This document shows positions 11,401-21,718 of a stretch of DNA of 64,000 bases, piece after piece. A program made the position numbers and the translations under genes. Positions within the stretch are counted from its first letter, which is position 1. The number at the start of each line of letters is the position of its first letter. The stretch covers positions 2,294,001-2,358,000 of the forward strand of contig OX337230.1 of NCBI GenBank assembly GCA_946965045.2. The letters run 5' to 3'. Under the pieces are notes generated by a model. The model searched no databases and was not told where the DNA came from. It worked only from the letters and a program-made list of their open reading frames with translations. The DNA is from Epithemia pelagica (lineage: Eukaryota; Bacillariophyta; Bacillariophyceae; Surirellales; Surirellaceae).

Positions 11401-12243
11401 GTTCAAACCAAGGCTAATAACAAGAAAACGACTTCCCCGCCTGTCAAAGCTACCCAGCAAACACCATCGACGGCGCCAGTACCTGTGCAGCAAACGAATG
11501 TCCAACCGAGCACTGCTCCAAGTGCACCAAAACCAGCTACATCCGCATGGGGTGTTTCCTCAAACCCGAAACAGGTTTCACGAAAGAGCATGTCGGAAAT
11601 TCAACAAGAAGAAGCTCGACTGGCGGCCCTTCAAGCAATGCAACGTGAACGTTCTGGGTTTTCAGGTGCCGGCAGTGGCTGGGCCAATGTGGCTTCCAAA
11701 GCTACGACGGGTGGGCCAACTGGCGGGTGGTCTGGTTCAGCTGCTGCTAAGTTGTCGCCTGCTGTAGTTGTCGCAAACAAAGAGTCAATGATGGCTAACA
11801 ACAACATGCCCAAACCCACTCAGGTTCTTCGAAAGCAAGCGGCACCTGTCTCGACGTCCAGAGCACAGATTGCTAATGTTGCTGCCATTAATGCTGCATC
11901 CGCGAAACAAAACCATCACACGACTACTGCCCCATCCACCAGCACAGATGATTTTGGGGCAAAAATGTCACCCGCGCTAGAGAAATGGTGCAAAGAGCAG
12001 ATGATGAAGTTGAATGGCACGGACGATCTGACCCTTGTTTCCTTTTGTATGACCTTGAATGACCCCAATGAAATCCGGCAATATCTTATCACCTACTTGG
12101 GATCATCCCCTCAAGTGAACAATTTTGCAAATGAATTTATTCATCGCAAAGTGGGTGGCAAACCGGCAAAAGCCGAAGAATGGGAAACCACAGTGAGCAA
12201 CAAGAAAAAAGGAAAGAAAAAAACCACCACCGGAGGTCGCTAA
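8449..12243 (+). CDS. GIGYF: GYF-domain protein, GIGYF-like translational repression scaffold
   Basis: 1264-aa, largely disordered protein, uninterrupted from ATG to TAA. The GYF domain (about residues 773-835) has the family signature W-Y-Y-x-D-P-x-x-x-x-Q-G-P-F, E-M-x-x-W-Y-x-x-G-Y-F and L-P-V; it binds proline-rich partners. Near residue 160 is F-T-R-E-K-L-L-S-M-R-P. This resembles the N-terminal 4EHP/eIF4E-binding helix of GIGYF proteins (Y-x4-L-hydrophobic), with Phe for Tyr. The C-terminal ~100 residues (A-L-E-K-W-C-K-E-Q-M through L-I-T-Y-L-G-S-S and the Lys-rich end) match the conserved GIGYF/PERQ tail. Between them lie Gly- and His-rich runs, poly-Gln tracts and long Glu/Arg/Ala coiled coils (about 560-650, 720-760 and 840-930). 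Family knowledge suggests mRNA silencing with 4EHP; binding here is inferred. Confidence 0.85.
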   Translation: MSNSSLRPAWRNQSGGRGFQPPPSVASEQQPQRGGRSQSIGSAGEAAETNNNNSRSSFNKFSALDDDEDGIEAGDSRPQQPSGHHHNHHHHPSSNRGGGGGGNSRSEALRHGLGSRGGGGGGGGSKPGGRSLADLAAQTPGRYAPGSSRHGSGEESKTIRFTREKLLSMRPAPSAELPEVLRPLEGNAILSEEAQDPVCWDNFNAEEIWAAVPARRPSKAVPGGRSLSEMAESTVAVSGPPRGRREGASGSGRWQRGVALPPPSAVGNDGGKSRRDRDINTENPNDLWDDPVSGGAAGDFSAFGDTKDDGEDNLVAFDFEKMTQASQILEEELHGTSNRSRASSEGASVGSHGSGGNNNGGTTIPAVSAVVNRSVDSHRPLASSGTTIRSGSGDHVNVFEDFDEPMSSDSTPTAVDPLANDGNSDGKDQPSELKTEGSSSVINKNHTIPAVSEDVDATSRLMAMIGVSNPPSAPPEQSQSVASTEPEAATSVDQLGGGEPQSSQPVSTPWGLMPGSHQTGDKPLDGLSIPLNPWGGGALLQPSTGTDLMRHHQGGPSLLQPEPSAPNELKGLDLQARLREADLEQKAREQREELARQQERRRQEELEAQKRAAEMQQQQAVAARQQQQQQQQAGVQSQVELVLMERISIILENSWGRSDLMSILATLHAEDSRVIPLLNSIEALRALIARNSSRVALRHDPAFGAEMAVLLVTNSQWQQQQQEAVDRARRQEEEMRRREHEQRQMEEEQKQQTASEALRQKQTQETLPVIVPGAPWYYSDPQQNIQGPFRGEEMRQWYDAGYFKGDLPVSQDAGGPFRLLSELYPNLDLAFIAPGNQEQSNKETQQQQEEEAAAAAAEEEARRKAKQKEIEEEAEATRAREAVEAQERERVAQEEAAAKEKKAREAAESAERERRAASEAQRQKQSSNQAHTTDDARDPADGGNESSAQLKMMLGLPAQKQQQLQQEGNDSRHREQQQAAAPKRVQTKANNKKTTSPPVKATQQTPSTAPVPVQQTNVQPSTAPSAPKPATSAWGVSSNPKQVSRKSMSEIQQEEARLAALQAMQRERSGFSGAGSGWANVASKATTGGPTGGWSGSAAAKLSPAVVVANKESMMANNNMPKPTQVLRKQAAPVSTSRAQIANVAAINAASAKQNHHTTTAPSTSTDDFGAKMSPALEKWCKEQMMKLNGTDDLTLVSFCMTLNDPNEIRQYLITYLGSSPQVNNFANEFIHRKVGGKPAKAEEWETTVSNKKKGKKKTTTGGR

Positions 12244-12336
12244 CGGAGACCATGAAAAGTCAAATGAGATAACATGAGTGCAGTCACCATTGCTAATTTA
12301 GCTGGTTTGTCTTAAGTCCATTTAACTCAACTACGA

Positions 12337-13443
12337 CTAAGGCACTTCACAATCTCCTCCTTCGGCCTCAGGTTTATTCGCCAGACGTAGACGAGCCATA
12401 TCCTCTTCCGTCAAAGAGAAACGGAAAATGTCGCGATTCATGAGAATATGATCCACATTGTTGCTTTTCGGAATCACACCACCCATTCTCGTAGGGTTTC
12501 CATCCTCTTTGATGTCCAACGCTTGCTGGACGATGAATCTCAAGGCAACCTGCGATCCTGTTACATTTTCGTATTTGGATGCAATGCCATTCACCAAGTC
12601 ACCGGATACCAGTGAATCTTTGGGCTCGTACGAGCATGGGCCGCAAAGAGGCGAAAAGCTCATGAACGTTATGTTATTCTTTTGACAATGTGCAATGACA
12701 TGGTCCACGTCGCCCGATCCCACATGATACTCTACCTGATTGATGGATGGTGTTACGATATTGGATACCTTCAGCACATCGTCAATGTGCTGGGTACAAT
12801 AGTGACTGATCCCAATGCTCCTTGCCGCACCTGAGACGTAAATCTCTTGAAGGGTACGCCATTCTAGTTGCCGTCGTTCGGGAGTGGCCCGTTCAGGGGA
12901 AACTTGCCAATCGGCCGGAAAGTGTGTCATTAAGTGGTCCACATAGTCCAGTTGAAGTTCCAACATATTTTTCCTGTGAGCGGCCCATACTTCAGCCCTC
13001 GTTAGACCACCTGGAATCTTGGTCAAGACAAACAGTTCCGACCGGGGACGTTTCCAGCAATCTTGAATTGCTTTCCCAACGCCTTGTTGATTGTGATAGC
13101 CAAATGCCGTATCTATCATGGTATAGCCCGCCTGGAAGGCTTTGCATACGGATTCATAGGCTATGGAATCATTGTACTGCCAAGTTCCAGCTCCAACCAG
13201 CGGCATGTACACTTTTTGGTCATTAATGTCCGTGCCAATGAGAATGGACGGAATCGGATTGTCTCGTTGCGATAACGTCGATCCTTGAATGGCTGTTGTT
13301 GTACGGACAGCAGTTTCCACTGGGGCTCTGTCCACCCAATGCAAACAATCACGACAAACGAAAATCGCAGAGAGAATCGTTGCTACCAAAGCAAGTAACT
13401 GAAATAAAAACCTTGCCAGCTGTGCCATGCTTCCGAGCTTCAT
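12337..13443 (-). CDS. Membrane-anchored aldo/keto reductase (copy 2)
   Basis: 368-aa paralog of the gene at 2132-3235, on the opposite strand. The ATG at 13443 (M-K-L-G-S-M-A-Q) is the first in frame. Residues about 9-30 (L-A-R-F-L-F-Q-L-L-A-L-V-A-T-I-L-S-A-I-F-V) form the signal anchor. The catalytic tetrad is D111, Y116, K142 and H174, within I-D-T-A-F-G-Y-H-N, L-T-K-I-P-G-G and M-T-H-F-P-A-D-W. The barrel and the D-C-x-V-P terminus are close to copy 1; the N-terminal anchors differ in sequence but not in type. The 3' end lies 93 bp from the convergent GYF gene. No intron seen. Substrate not predictable. Confidence 0.87.
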   Translation of the reverse strand: MKLGSMAQLARFLFQLLALVATILSAIFVCRDCLHWVDRAPVETAVRTTTAIQGSTLSQRDNPIPSILIGTDINDQKVYMPLVGAGTWQYNDSIAYESVCKAFQAGYTMIDTAFGYHNQQGVGKAIQDCWKRPRSELFVLTKIPGGLTRAEVWAAHRKNMLELQLDYVDHLMTHFPADWQVSPERATPERRQLEWRTLQEIYVSGAARSIGISHYCTQHIDDVLKVSNIVTPSINQVEYHVGSGDVDHVIAHCQKNNITFMSFSPLCGPCSYEPKDSLVSGDLVNGIASKYENVTGSQVALRFIVQQALDIKEDGNPTRMGGVIPKSNNVDHILMNRDIFRFSLTEEDMARLRLANKPEAEGGDCEVP

Positions 13444-14079
13444 CGTCCTGTCACTTCCCAAAGATCTTCACTTCTTCACGAGAATGAGAACAAGATTTTT
13501 CCCTCGAGAGATCGCGGCCATTCCCGGACAATCCCAAGATCGAATCTATGGTTTCCATCGTCGAGCTACCCCACGTATGTCGTCGTCGGAAGTCGTGGGT
13601 AGGCACGAAAATCATAGTTGTAATAAAATCATTTTAGAATCGAAGATTATCCCAAAGCGTCCTTCGCCATCCTGAAGCCCACAACAACTTATTGTCTTGG
13701 CGCTTTTGATCACCTCAGCAAAACCTGCAATAGCAAAGGCAAAACTAAACTTTGCGACACTGGATTGACTTCCTTCTGTTTCAGAGGTTATTATTTCGTC
13801 AACCGCGCCAACATGAATACCAAAAGCTTTTCCACAGTCTTGTTCCTACACAAGCCCATCATGGTTTACGTCTTCGGTAAAAGAAACACAACGGCGCCGG
13901 AGCAACCTGTGAAGGTGTCACTGTCATGACGGAAACTTTAGCACTTCTCTATAACTCAAGAAGATCAAAGACAAGTTTCTCCTCCGTCTCCTATGTCCGG
14001 ATGATATGAAGGAGCATTCTGTTGAGAACCCAACGTAGCCAATTGGGGGCTTTTGAAATTCACCTAATGGACTTTGTAC
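13444..14079. other. Intergenic region, no gene recognised
   Basis: 636 bp between the start of the aldo/keto reductase and the stop of the kelch gene, both on the minus strand. It should hold the reductase promoter and the kelch 3' UTR. Short open frames lack any recognisable motif. No repeats or RNA genes seen. Confidence 0.5.
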
Positions 14080-16431
14080 TCATGCATTTGCTGTCACATG
14101 ATTTAGTTTCATAATGGCCTCGGAACACAAGCGCATGGCTTCCTCCAGGATGGTGGACCACTCTATTCTGGAATCTCCCAACATTGTCATGTGATGATAC
14201 AGCTTTTGTTGCAAGGTCCGGAGTAAATCGTTCTTTGGCACTGCGCGCCGTCGCAAGGACAAATCCTTTTCCATATCCACCACAATACGACATTGGCGGT
14301 CAATGTTTTCTTCATTATCATCATCACGTACGTCCAGTCGTTGAATCAGCCATGTCGACACGTCCACATCAATTCCCATCTTGGACCGGACATGATATTG
14401 AACCAAAAACAACGACACGATCAGAGCTGGAAACACTGACTCCCACCAGCTAGTATCCTTCTCATTCAACACAACACTCGGTCTGACCTCGAATAGATTA
14501 TCTGCAGAGACGATATGAAGCATCAAGCGAGATGCATCTGCGTCATTTTTGCGGTGACGACGGAAACGGCCGAACATGGCATTTCCTTTTGTGGTTGATG
14601 CTTGTTTGAAAGAGGACAAGACGTATAACCGAGGGCATGGGGGAGTCACCTCTCGGACTTTCCATGGAATGTGAATTTGTAGCTGTAATGGTTCGTGAGG
14701 GCTCAAAGTATTTCCACAAAAATGATAATGGTAGTTTTCCTTGTTTTGATTGTTGCGTCGTCGTTCACGCCAGTGTACCTCCAGGAGGTTGGCCACCGGA
14801 TTGTCTTCACCCTTTCCACGATCGGATTTTCGCTTGGTCAAGTACCCAAACAAGATGGATCTCCACATTCGTTGCAATCGCATCAATTCTTGACGGTCCT
14901 TTTCATAGGGTATCTTGTACATGGCATGAAGTACATTCGGATGATACTCCTCACTGAATTCCGCAAACACCATGCGGAGAACGAGGGCTTGCTGGGACTT
15001 CAATAGTCTCTGTATTTGTCGCGCCATTCGTTCCAGACAGGATTGTGGTGTGGAGAGGATGTTGAGTGACAACGATTCGACTGCTGACAGTCCTTCTCCC
15101 GATTCACTGCATCCACCAAGCACAAGCAACCTGTCTTGGTGGTTCCAAGAGCGCAGATAAGAGGAGTACGATGATGAAAATGACGACGACAGCCAAAGGG
15201 TGGAGGGAAGGTATACCATGGAACACCATTGTCGTGTGACTGTCAAATCGGGGAGACTCCATACTACCCCACGATGAGGATCCAAAACTTGCACCGATTT
15301 GAATGCATCATTGTCATTGTTTCCTCCAGCTATAACAAGACATTTGCCAACGCGAGATACGGCCGATCCCCATCGATGAGTGTCCAGTTGCAGATCGTCC
15401 CGAATGGTCCAGGATGACGATAATGAGAATACGCCTGTCGATGAACCGCCGGAGACCGAGTCGGAATGATCATAGTTGTCGAGGCGACATTCTGTATTAT
15501 GAAGTGCTCTGTGTGCCTCAAATGAGATACACTCCACCATGCCTGTTAATGATTCTCCATTCTCACTGCCCCCTCCGCCACCACCCACAACAAAAATCAA
15601 GTCGTCCACGACCGCGGCTCCCAAACGACATCGTCCATAATTCATCACAGGTCCACTATCTATGACCAAGGCCAAGGAAGTTTTGTTCTCATTTCTTTCA
15701 CCTCCACTATCAGCGTAAGATGTGCCTTTCGTATCAATGATATCTGTTGTGGCCAATGGTTGCATGTCCTCGTTACACCCGCCCATGACGACAATGTAGC
15801 GATTGTGTACAGCCACCGCCGCGCATCCCACACGGGGAGATGACAGGCGGCCATGTACGGTCTTCCACGTCTTGTTTCTCTCATTGTAGCTTTCTTGTCT
15901 AGACTCTTGGCATAGACTCGAATTTTCAGCACTCAAGGAAGCTGTGGTAGTCGTTTTCCAGTCAGAACCAAAGGCCGACAGAGGGATTCGTTCCATGGTA
16001 TCTAAAAATGTCAGACAATCCCTCCCTCCAATGGCAAAGAGGGAGCCATTGCAAACCACAGCACACAAATCAGACCGTTGCTCATGATCTTCGAGACTTG
16101 GTCCTCTCCGCCACTGGTGTAACAGGCTATCCCAGACAATCACCGAAGAATTGCTATCGTCGTTGGCATGATTATCGGCAGCGGGGCGACGACAAAATCC
16201 TCCCACCACGACTATCACAGGATAACAAGTCAAACCACAAGAGGCATCTTCTTGAGGCGTTTTTGCCACGGATACCACCACTACCGACGCATGAGCAAAT
16301 CGTGCCCGACCACCCCACAATGGAGGGAATTCCGATACGTTCCATTGCGATGATGTCTTCAAGTCGAATCCAGACAAGAATGCTTGTTCATTGAATCCTT
16401 CAGTGCATGCCTGTCCTATGGCATCGTTCAT
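14080..16431 (-). CDS. Kelch-repeat protein with a long unassigned C-terminal region
   Basis: 783 aa from a good ATG at 16431, no intron needed. The N-terminal half (about residues 30-440) holds six kelch blades, each with the hydrophobic-Gly-Gly strand: V-I-V-V-V-G-G-F, S-L-F-A-I-G-G-R-D, Y-I-V-V-M-G-G-C, L-I-F-V-V-G-G-G-G-G-G, C-L-V-I-A-G-G-N-N-D and L-L-V-L-G-G-C-S-E. Together they form a beta-propeller, normally a protein-interaction platform. The C-terminal ~340 residues are charged and helical, with one hydrophobic stretch (F-P-A-L-I-V-S-L-F-L-V-Q-Y); I recognise no BTB, F-box or enzymatic domain. A role in ubiquitin ligase recruitment would be a guess. Confidence 0.8.
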   Translation of the reverse strand: MNDAIGQACTEGFNEQAFLSGFDLKTSSQWNVSEFPPLWGGRARFAHASVVVVSVAKTPQEDASCGLTCYPVIVVVGGFCRRPAADNHANDDSNSSVIVWDSLLHQWRRGPSLEDHEQRSDLCAVVCNGSLFAIGGRDCLTFLDTMERIPLSAFGSDWKTTTTASLSAENSSLCQESRQESYNERNKTWKTVHGRLSSPRVGCAAVAVHNRYIVVMGGCNEDMQPLATTDIIDTKGTSYADSGGERNENKTSLALVIDSGPVMNYGRCRLGAAVVDDLIFVVGGGGGGSENGESLTGMVECISFEAHRALHNTECRLDNYDHSDSVSGGSSTGVFSLSSSWTIRDDLQLDTHRWGSAVSRVGKCLVIAGGNNDNDAFKSVQVLDPHRGVVWSLPDLTVTRQWCSMVYLPSTLWLSSSFSSSYSSYLRSWNHQDRLLVLGGCSESGEGLSAVESLSLNILSTPQSCLERMARQIQRLLKSQQALVLRMVFAEFSEEYHPNVLHAMYKIPYEKDRQELMRLQRMWRSILFGYLTKRKSDRGKGEDNPVANLLEVHWRERRRNNQNKENYHYHFCGNTLSPHEPLQLQIHIPWKVREVTPPCPRLYVLSSFKQASTTKGNAMFGRFRRHRKNDADASRLMLHIVSADNLFEVRPSVVLNEKDTSWWESVFPALIVSLFLVQYHVRSKMGIDVDVSTWLIQRLDVRDDDNEENIDRQCRIVVDMEKDLSLRRRAVPKNDLLRTLQQKLYHHMTMLGDSRIEWSTILEEAMRLCSEAIMKLNHVTANA

Positions 16432-16976
16432 CTCCGAACGACCTCGAGATGAGGAGACTATTGCTTGTTATTGTCGTTCATTCATCGCGTCACCAGTGTT
16501 ATGGATATGGGTTATTACTCCCAAGCTACAGTGATTATTAGTCGCACCTGAGTCGAAATCATGTTTCTATTATATGCTAATAAAAACCTGACACTTATTC
16601 ACGATCCACATGGACTTACCTTCCGCTGGAGAGTAGGGTTTTTTGTTCTTCGTTGACTAGGTCGTCTATGTGCCTTCACACTATCTTTTTTCACTCTCTC
16701 TAACCCAAAAGTATGTCAGATTTATCAGGACGATCATACGATACGGCTATAGATGATGCATCATGTTGGACATCAAGCTATTTCTAGAGAAGGGAGTGGG
16801 AAAATCTTTGCAGCTGGACTGCAATGGAAACAACCCAACTGTGGTGGGATGGATATATGAATCATTTCATTTGTTATACAGTAGCCTTCCAACAATTGAC
16901 AAAAGTGAGGAATGTAGTAGCGACCCTCCTTATTTTCTCTTCTCTAGACAAGCACGTCGAATTCACATCACTGACA
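16432..16976. other. Intergenic region, no gene recognised
   Basis: 545 bp between the kelch start and the stop of the SYLF gene, both minus strand. It is A/T-richer than the flanking coding DNA. Open frames that read out of the SYLF gene into it are intron or frame artefacts. No repeat or RNA gene seen. Confidence 0.5.
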
Positions 16977-19900
16977 TCAAACGTTGGTAATCTTTTTGCT
17001 GCCACTACTTCGCCGAGAAGACTTTTTGGAACGTTTACTGCTCTTGTTCTTCTTTTTCGATTTCTCGGATTTATTGCGTGATCCACTGGGAGACTCGTTC
17101 CCACTGTCCATTTCTTCGTCCTCCTCTCGTGGAGATGGCATGAGACTAAGACGAATCTGAAATAAAAAGCAAGGCGTGTTGTTGAGATTTGTGTTTCGCC
17201 CATTTCCTTGTCAACACAACATATGAAAGCAACACTAGAACTTACTTTTGGCAATGGCTTGACTTCAATCAATACGGGCTCTTTGGCCTCTTCCTGCGGA
17301 GATGATTGAGAAGATTTTTTCGGCGGCAAATCGAATTCATCGGAGCGTGGAACAACTGTCTTGGCGACAAGGCGCTTGGCGGGATCGGCTTCAGGAACTT
17401 GACTAATGAGACTGGGCGTGGAAGGACGGACGTGGTCGGTGGTTTCAGGACTATCACGACCCGAGTTACCCAACATGTGGTCAAATGACACCAGACCACC
17501 AGCCGCTGATCCACCGCCTGTTCCCTTTCGATCATTACCAGCTTTTGGTGTGGGAGAAGTATGAGACGTCTTTGAAGATGGTTTTGGTCTGGCCGGGGAA
17601 ATGGAGGGGGGCGGTAAAGTTACCTTCCCTTCAGCAGAGACTCTCGTTGACGCAGCCGTGGGCGGTACGTATTGTTGTGACGACCCGGTGGATCTTCCAG
17701 GGGACAAGGCAGAACCGATTGATCGTCGCCCGACCGAGCTATTGTCGTGTTGTGGTCTCGTAGCGGCTTTGCCGTTAGCTGACGCATCCGCCATGCCATC
17801 GACAACACTAAGAAATCCAGCAAGTAACCCCTTGCCTCGTACCCCGTATCGATCCTTTATCTCTTCCACCACCAGCTGGAATGCCTTGTGGACAGCTGCT
17901 TGATTCGACATGTCTTTGCCAATCGGTCGAATACTCGCAATCACAGTTGCCTCGCAAGATTTACTATCGTGAGCAGGCTGTGACGATGGCCGCAACAGAA
18001 TCCGGACCTTGATCGAGAATCCTCGTCTGGGATTACGCTCGCTAATGACCAGCACCAGTTCGTTGGAGTCGTCCGCTTCCACAGTATGCACTTCCGTCAA
18101 TCGTACCAACGCTCCATATCGAGGTCTTTGAAAGCTAACCGTACGATGGGCATCGCACATGCTACCAGAGGCAATCAATTGGTGTTCCGAGGCATGACGT
18201 TCCAGTTCTCGGGGTGCCGATCGCGGAAACGTCCAATCCGTCTTTTCGAATTGAGCATCCCCACGATCATTCTCCCAGGTTGTTATGACAGGCGAGGTGG
18301 AATCCAGGAGCAGCACACGACACAGAGGCAATGGCAAGGGTAGCCGCACCTGTTCGGTGACACGACGATCCAACGAAAGGCCGTGGGTATAGTGAGGAAT
18401 TCCTTGCTCCCGTGAAGATGCGGCCTGTCGCATAAAGTGACGACCAGGGACATTACCCCAAGTTCGATTGCTCTCATTGGCATCTTCTGCTGCCAAAGAA
18501 ACTGATTCTGTATCGGACGTGTTGTTGCCAGTACCACTTTGGTTGTAATAGTTGGAAGAAGAGTTTTGTCTTTGTGACTGACGTCTAGACCGCATTGTGC
18601 CGTTTGTCGAGGTTGTAAGAGACCCTCGTTGTTGATGTTGGGGTTGCTGCGGAGTACTATTGGTGTTGTTGTTGTTGGAAAAGAAGGACGTGCGTGGGAT
18701 ACCGCCACGCATATTTAGTCGAGTTGTTTCACGTTCCAACAAGAGCTTGAGACCACACACTAGCAACTCGGCCTCTCGAAAATTGTTGGCCAAAAACAAG
18801 AGTTGTGTACCGCTCACATCTTGAATGGAAATTATTCGTAAATGTTCCATCTTGTCGTACGAGGTTTGGGATTCTTGTTTGAAACGAAGATTTCCCACCA
18901 TCTGTTTGGGTGGATCTTGAGTCAATAAAGTGACATCTGTGAGTCCAACCGAATGCTTGCGAGACAATTGGACATTGTTGGTTCGAACATTGTGCGGCAA
19001 CGATGAGACCGTATGAGTACCATCGCCTCCTTGCGTCCTCAAGGCGGAATCCAGTGTGACTTCTTCGGATCCGACGGTATCGTGATCGGTTCGTCCCACA
19101 CCACTTCCACCGAGATGAGAGGCAGTCATGTCATTCCGTTGCGCTCGCTGGGTCGATGACTTGTTACTAATGACACCTTCTCCATCCGACAACTTGGAAA
19201 CAAATCCCAATCGAAGGGATCCCACTTCTGGCAACATGAGCCAAAGTGTACGTCGCTCCTTGGCGGTCCGCGACAATCTAGAGGAGGACGACGATCCATG
19301 GCCTTCCGGAATCACCCGTTGGACCGAGACACCACCGTACATAAAGGCCTTGAATTGAGTTTCAAAGGTTTCCAATTCTTCCAGTTCCTCTTGAGAAAGC
19401 GACATGGTTTTACTGCCACTCGAGAGGAAACAAAAGGGTGTATGATTGTGTGACAGGGTGCAGGTTTGAAAGGACCACGGATGGGACGAGTTGTTGCGCA
19501 AAATTTCGGGTGGTCGGGGCAAACAGGACATTTCATGGGTAAATTCCACAGAATGAAGGGCCGCATACAACTCTTCCGCTTCTGGAGGAGTCGCAACCTT
19601 GCCCGTCAAAATGTCATGCGAGGTAACATCTTTGCCAGCGACAAACTTGTAGGCCCGACGATTAATGTCATCGCGGGTGAAGATGCGTGAGCCTTCCAGG
19701 CTGACACCAATGTACAATCCCTGGCTCTTGGCATAGGCGACAATGGGTGCAATGGCCAAGGCAGCCGGTTGCAGCAAACCATTGTCGTCTCCTTCATCAT
19801 GAGCGTGATTGTATTCATCGTCCTTCATCATGACGGTATTGGTATTGCCACACACAGTCCCTCCGACCGAGGCGGCTCCATAGGCTTCCCGACCGACACC

Positions 19901-21718
19901 GGCCACGGCGGCTCCGACATTGCCCCCCACGGTGAAACTCCCTCCCCGTCGAAAATGTTCCAAGGCTTCGTTGGTTTGCAAAATGAAAATGTATTCGGCT
20001 ACTTCCAATCCAAATTGCAATCCCAATCCAATGCCCCAGGTACCAATGGCCGAGGGTGCGGACCAGGTTCCATCCGACAATCTTGCCACGACAATGCCGG
20101 ATCCGGCATGGACCGAAACGCCCAAGACGACCTTGGAGGATCGTACAAAGGCCAAACCAACCGCCTTTTGAATCATGCCTCGAATGGTGACAGCTTCCAC
20201 GTCTTCAGTTCGGTCTCCCGATCCTCCATTGGAACTAGTCCCCATACGGGAATGTTGTTGCTTCAACATGGCTTCGGCGGCCATACGCGAGCGCAATTGG
20301 GCCAATTTGCGAGCCCGTTCTCGTTCCATGGGATCGAGGGGAATGGACAAGCCTTCTTCATCGGCTTGTTCTTCTTCCAAGGTCACGACGACACCGCCGT
20401 CTTGATTGGTAGTCGTGTTGACATTGGCATTCGTGGCGCCACCGCCACCTCCTCCTTCGGGGACACCGGTGCGGGGCGGCAAAATGGATCCATTCCCCAA
20501 CAACCAATCCGTCCCATCGTGGACCAATTCTTGCCAGGTATCCGGATTGGGCAAATCCATGTCTTGTGTGGGCGCCAACCGTTGCACCAATTGTGTGGCA
20601 AAATCGCATTCGTCATCCAGTCGAAAGGACCAGGATGAGACATGACTGGGAACGCCCACCTTGCGTTGTCGCGTTCTTCGAAAACACAAGATCAACCGAG
20701 GAGCCGTTTCTTGCGACTGAGCTTGTTCCTGAATGGATTCTACCGTGGGTGTAAAGTGTTGGACGGAATTGTGATTGTGGTGTTGTCGATGACGACTGCT
20801 GGGGACACAGACATTGGCCGGAATATCGGGAACTTGAGCCTCGCCGCCTTGTGCGGAGGATGGTGTGGTGGTTTTGTTGTTGTGGGGAGATCCCCAAAAG
20901 GACGATCCCAAGGCGGCCGTGGGCGGTGACAAAAAGGCGGACTGACTCGGATCGTCCACAGAGGCCACCAGTGCTCGCAAATCATCGTAGGTGAGACGCA
21001 ATCCCTTGTCTTCGGCATCCAAAACTTGTTGACATAATTGATCATTGTCCAAGGTCGATCGGTCTTCTCCCGAAGGACTCTGGGGATTGGAGACTCGTTT
21101 CTTGACGCTCGGATTGTTTGTTTTGGGTTCCGCCACAATGGCAAATTGGACGGCATCTTGTGGCAAGATGCCAGCCTTGGCGGCATCGGATCCTGGCGTG
21201 ACCGAATGCACATAGGCTCGTCCATTGATTTCCAAAAAGGACAATCGTCGACCCAGGGGAATGGTGGACTGCAAACAAACGGGAAATCTCAAGGATTTGC
21301 CGGCATCGTCTCCCAAAAACCAATGGCTGTACACATCGGCCATGGCATGGGACGCATCGGTCGACAAACGCCGCAAAAAACTCATATCTGCCGTGGCAGT
21401 CGCCGCCGTCGTGGTGGAATGTGTCACCGACACATTCGCAGGTGTGGTGGCCGCCGCCGCCGGAGAGGGGGGAGCGGCCGGATCGTTCCATGGACTTGTC
21501 ATGGGAGGGTTTCCTTGTCCGTCCATGGACATGATGGAGTGTTGTTTGTTGTGAGGGCTCGAAGGAGAAGACTGTGGTAGATTGGAATTGGGATTGATAT
21601 TTTGTTGTTGTTGTTGCTGCTGTTGTTTCAACAGTTTTTGTTGTTGTTGTCGCGAGGCCAGCAATCTCTTTTTGTTTGCCAAGGATGGCGAAGGAATCGA
21701 ATTGGTGCTTCGTGCCAT
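16977..21718 (-). CDS. Large lipid-binding protein with PDZ, SYLF (Ysc84), PH-like and VASt-like domains
   Basis: Exon 1 is 21718-17246 and exon 2 is 17156-16977, joined across an 89-bp intron (17157-17245, GTAAGT...TTTCAG), giving 1550 aa. Reading through the intron gives a spurious hydrophobic tail; spliced, the protein ends in a Lys/Ser-rich K-K-I-T-N-V. Order: poly-Gln N-terminus; PDZ-like domain (about 130-190, G-R-A-Y-V-H-S-V-T-P-G-S-D-A-A-K-A-G); SYLF domain (about 509-730: S-S-K-V-V-L-G-V-S-V-H-A-G-S-G-I-V, T-W-G-I-G-L-G-L-Q-F-G, L-Y-I-G-V-S-L-E-G-S); PH-like domain (about 785-990); VASt-like region (about 1110-1270: D-W-T-F-P-R-S, V-L-V-I-S-E-R-N-P-R-R-G-F-S-I); disordered Ser/Pro tail. 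SYLF, PH and VASt all bind membrane lipid, so a membrane contact-site or actin-membrane adaptor is plausible. The SYLF call is firm, PDZ and PH fair, VASt tentative. Confidence 0.8.

Noticed and set aside
16874-16976. C-terminal extension of the SYLF protein beyond 16977
   Set aside because: It comes from reading through the 89-bp intron in the wrong frame; the spliced frame ends at 16977.
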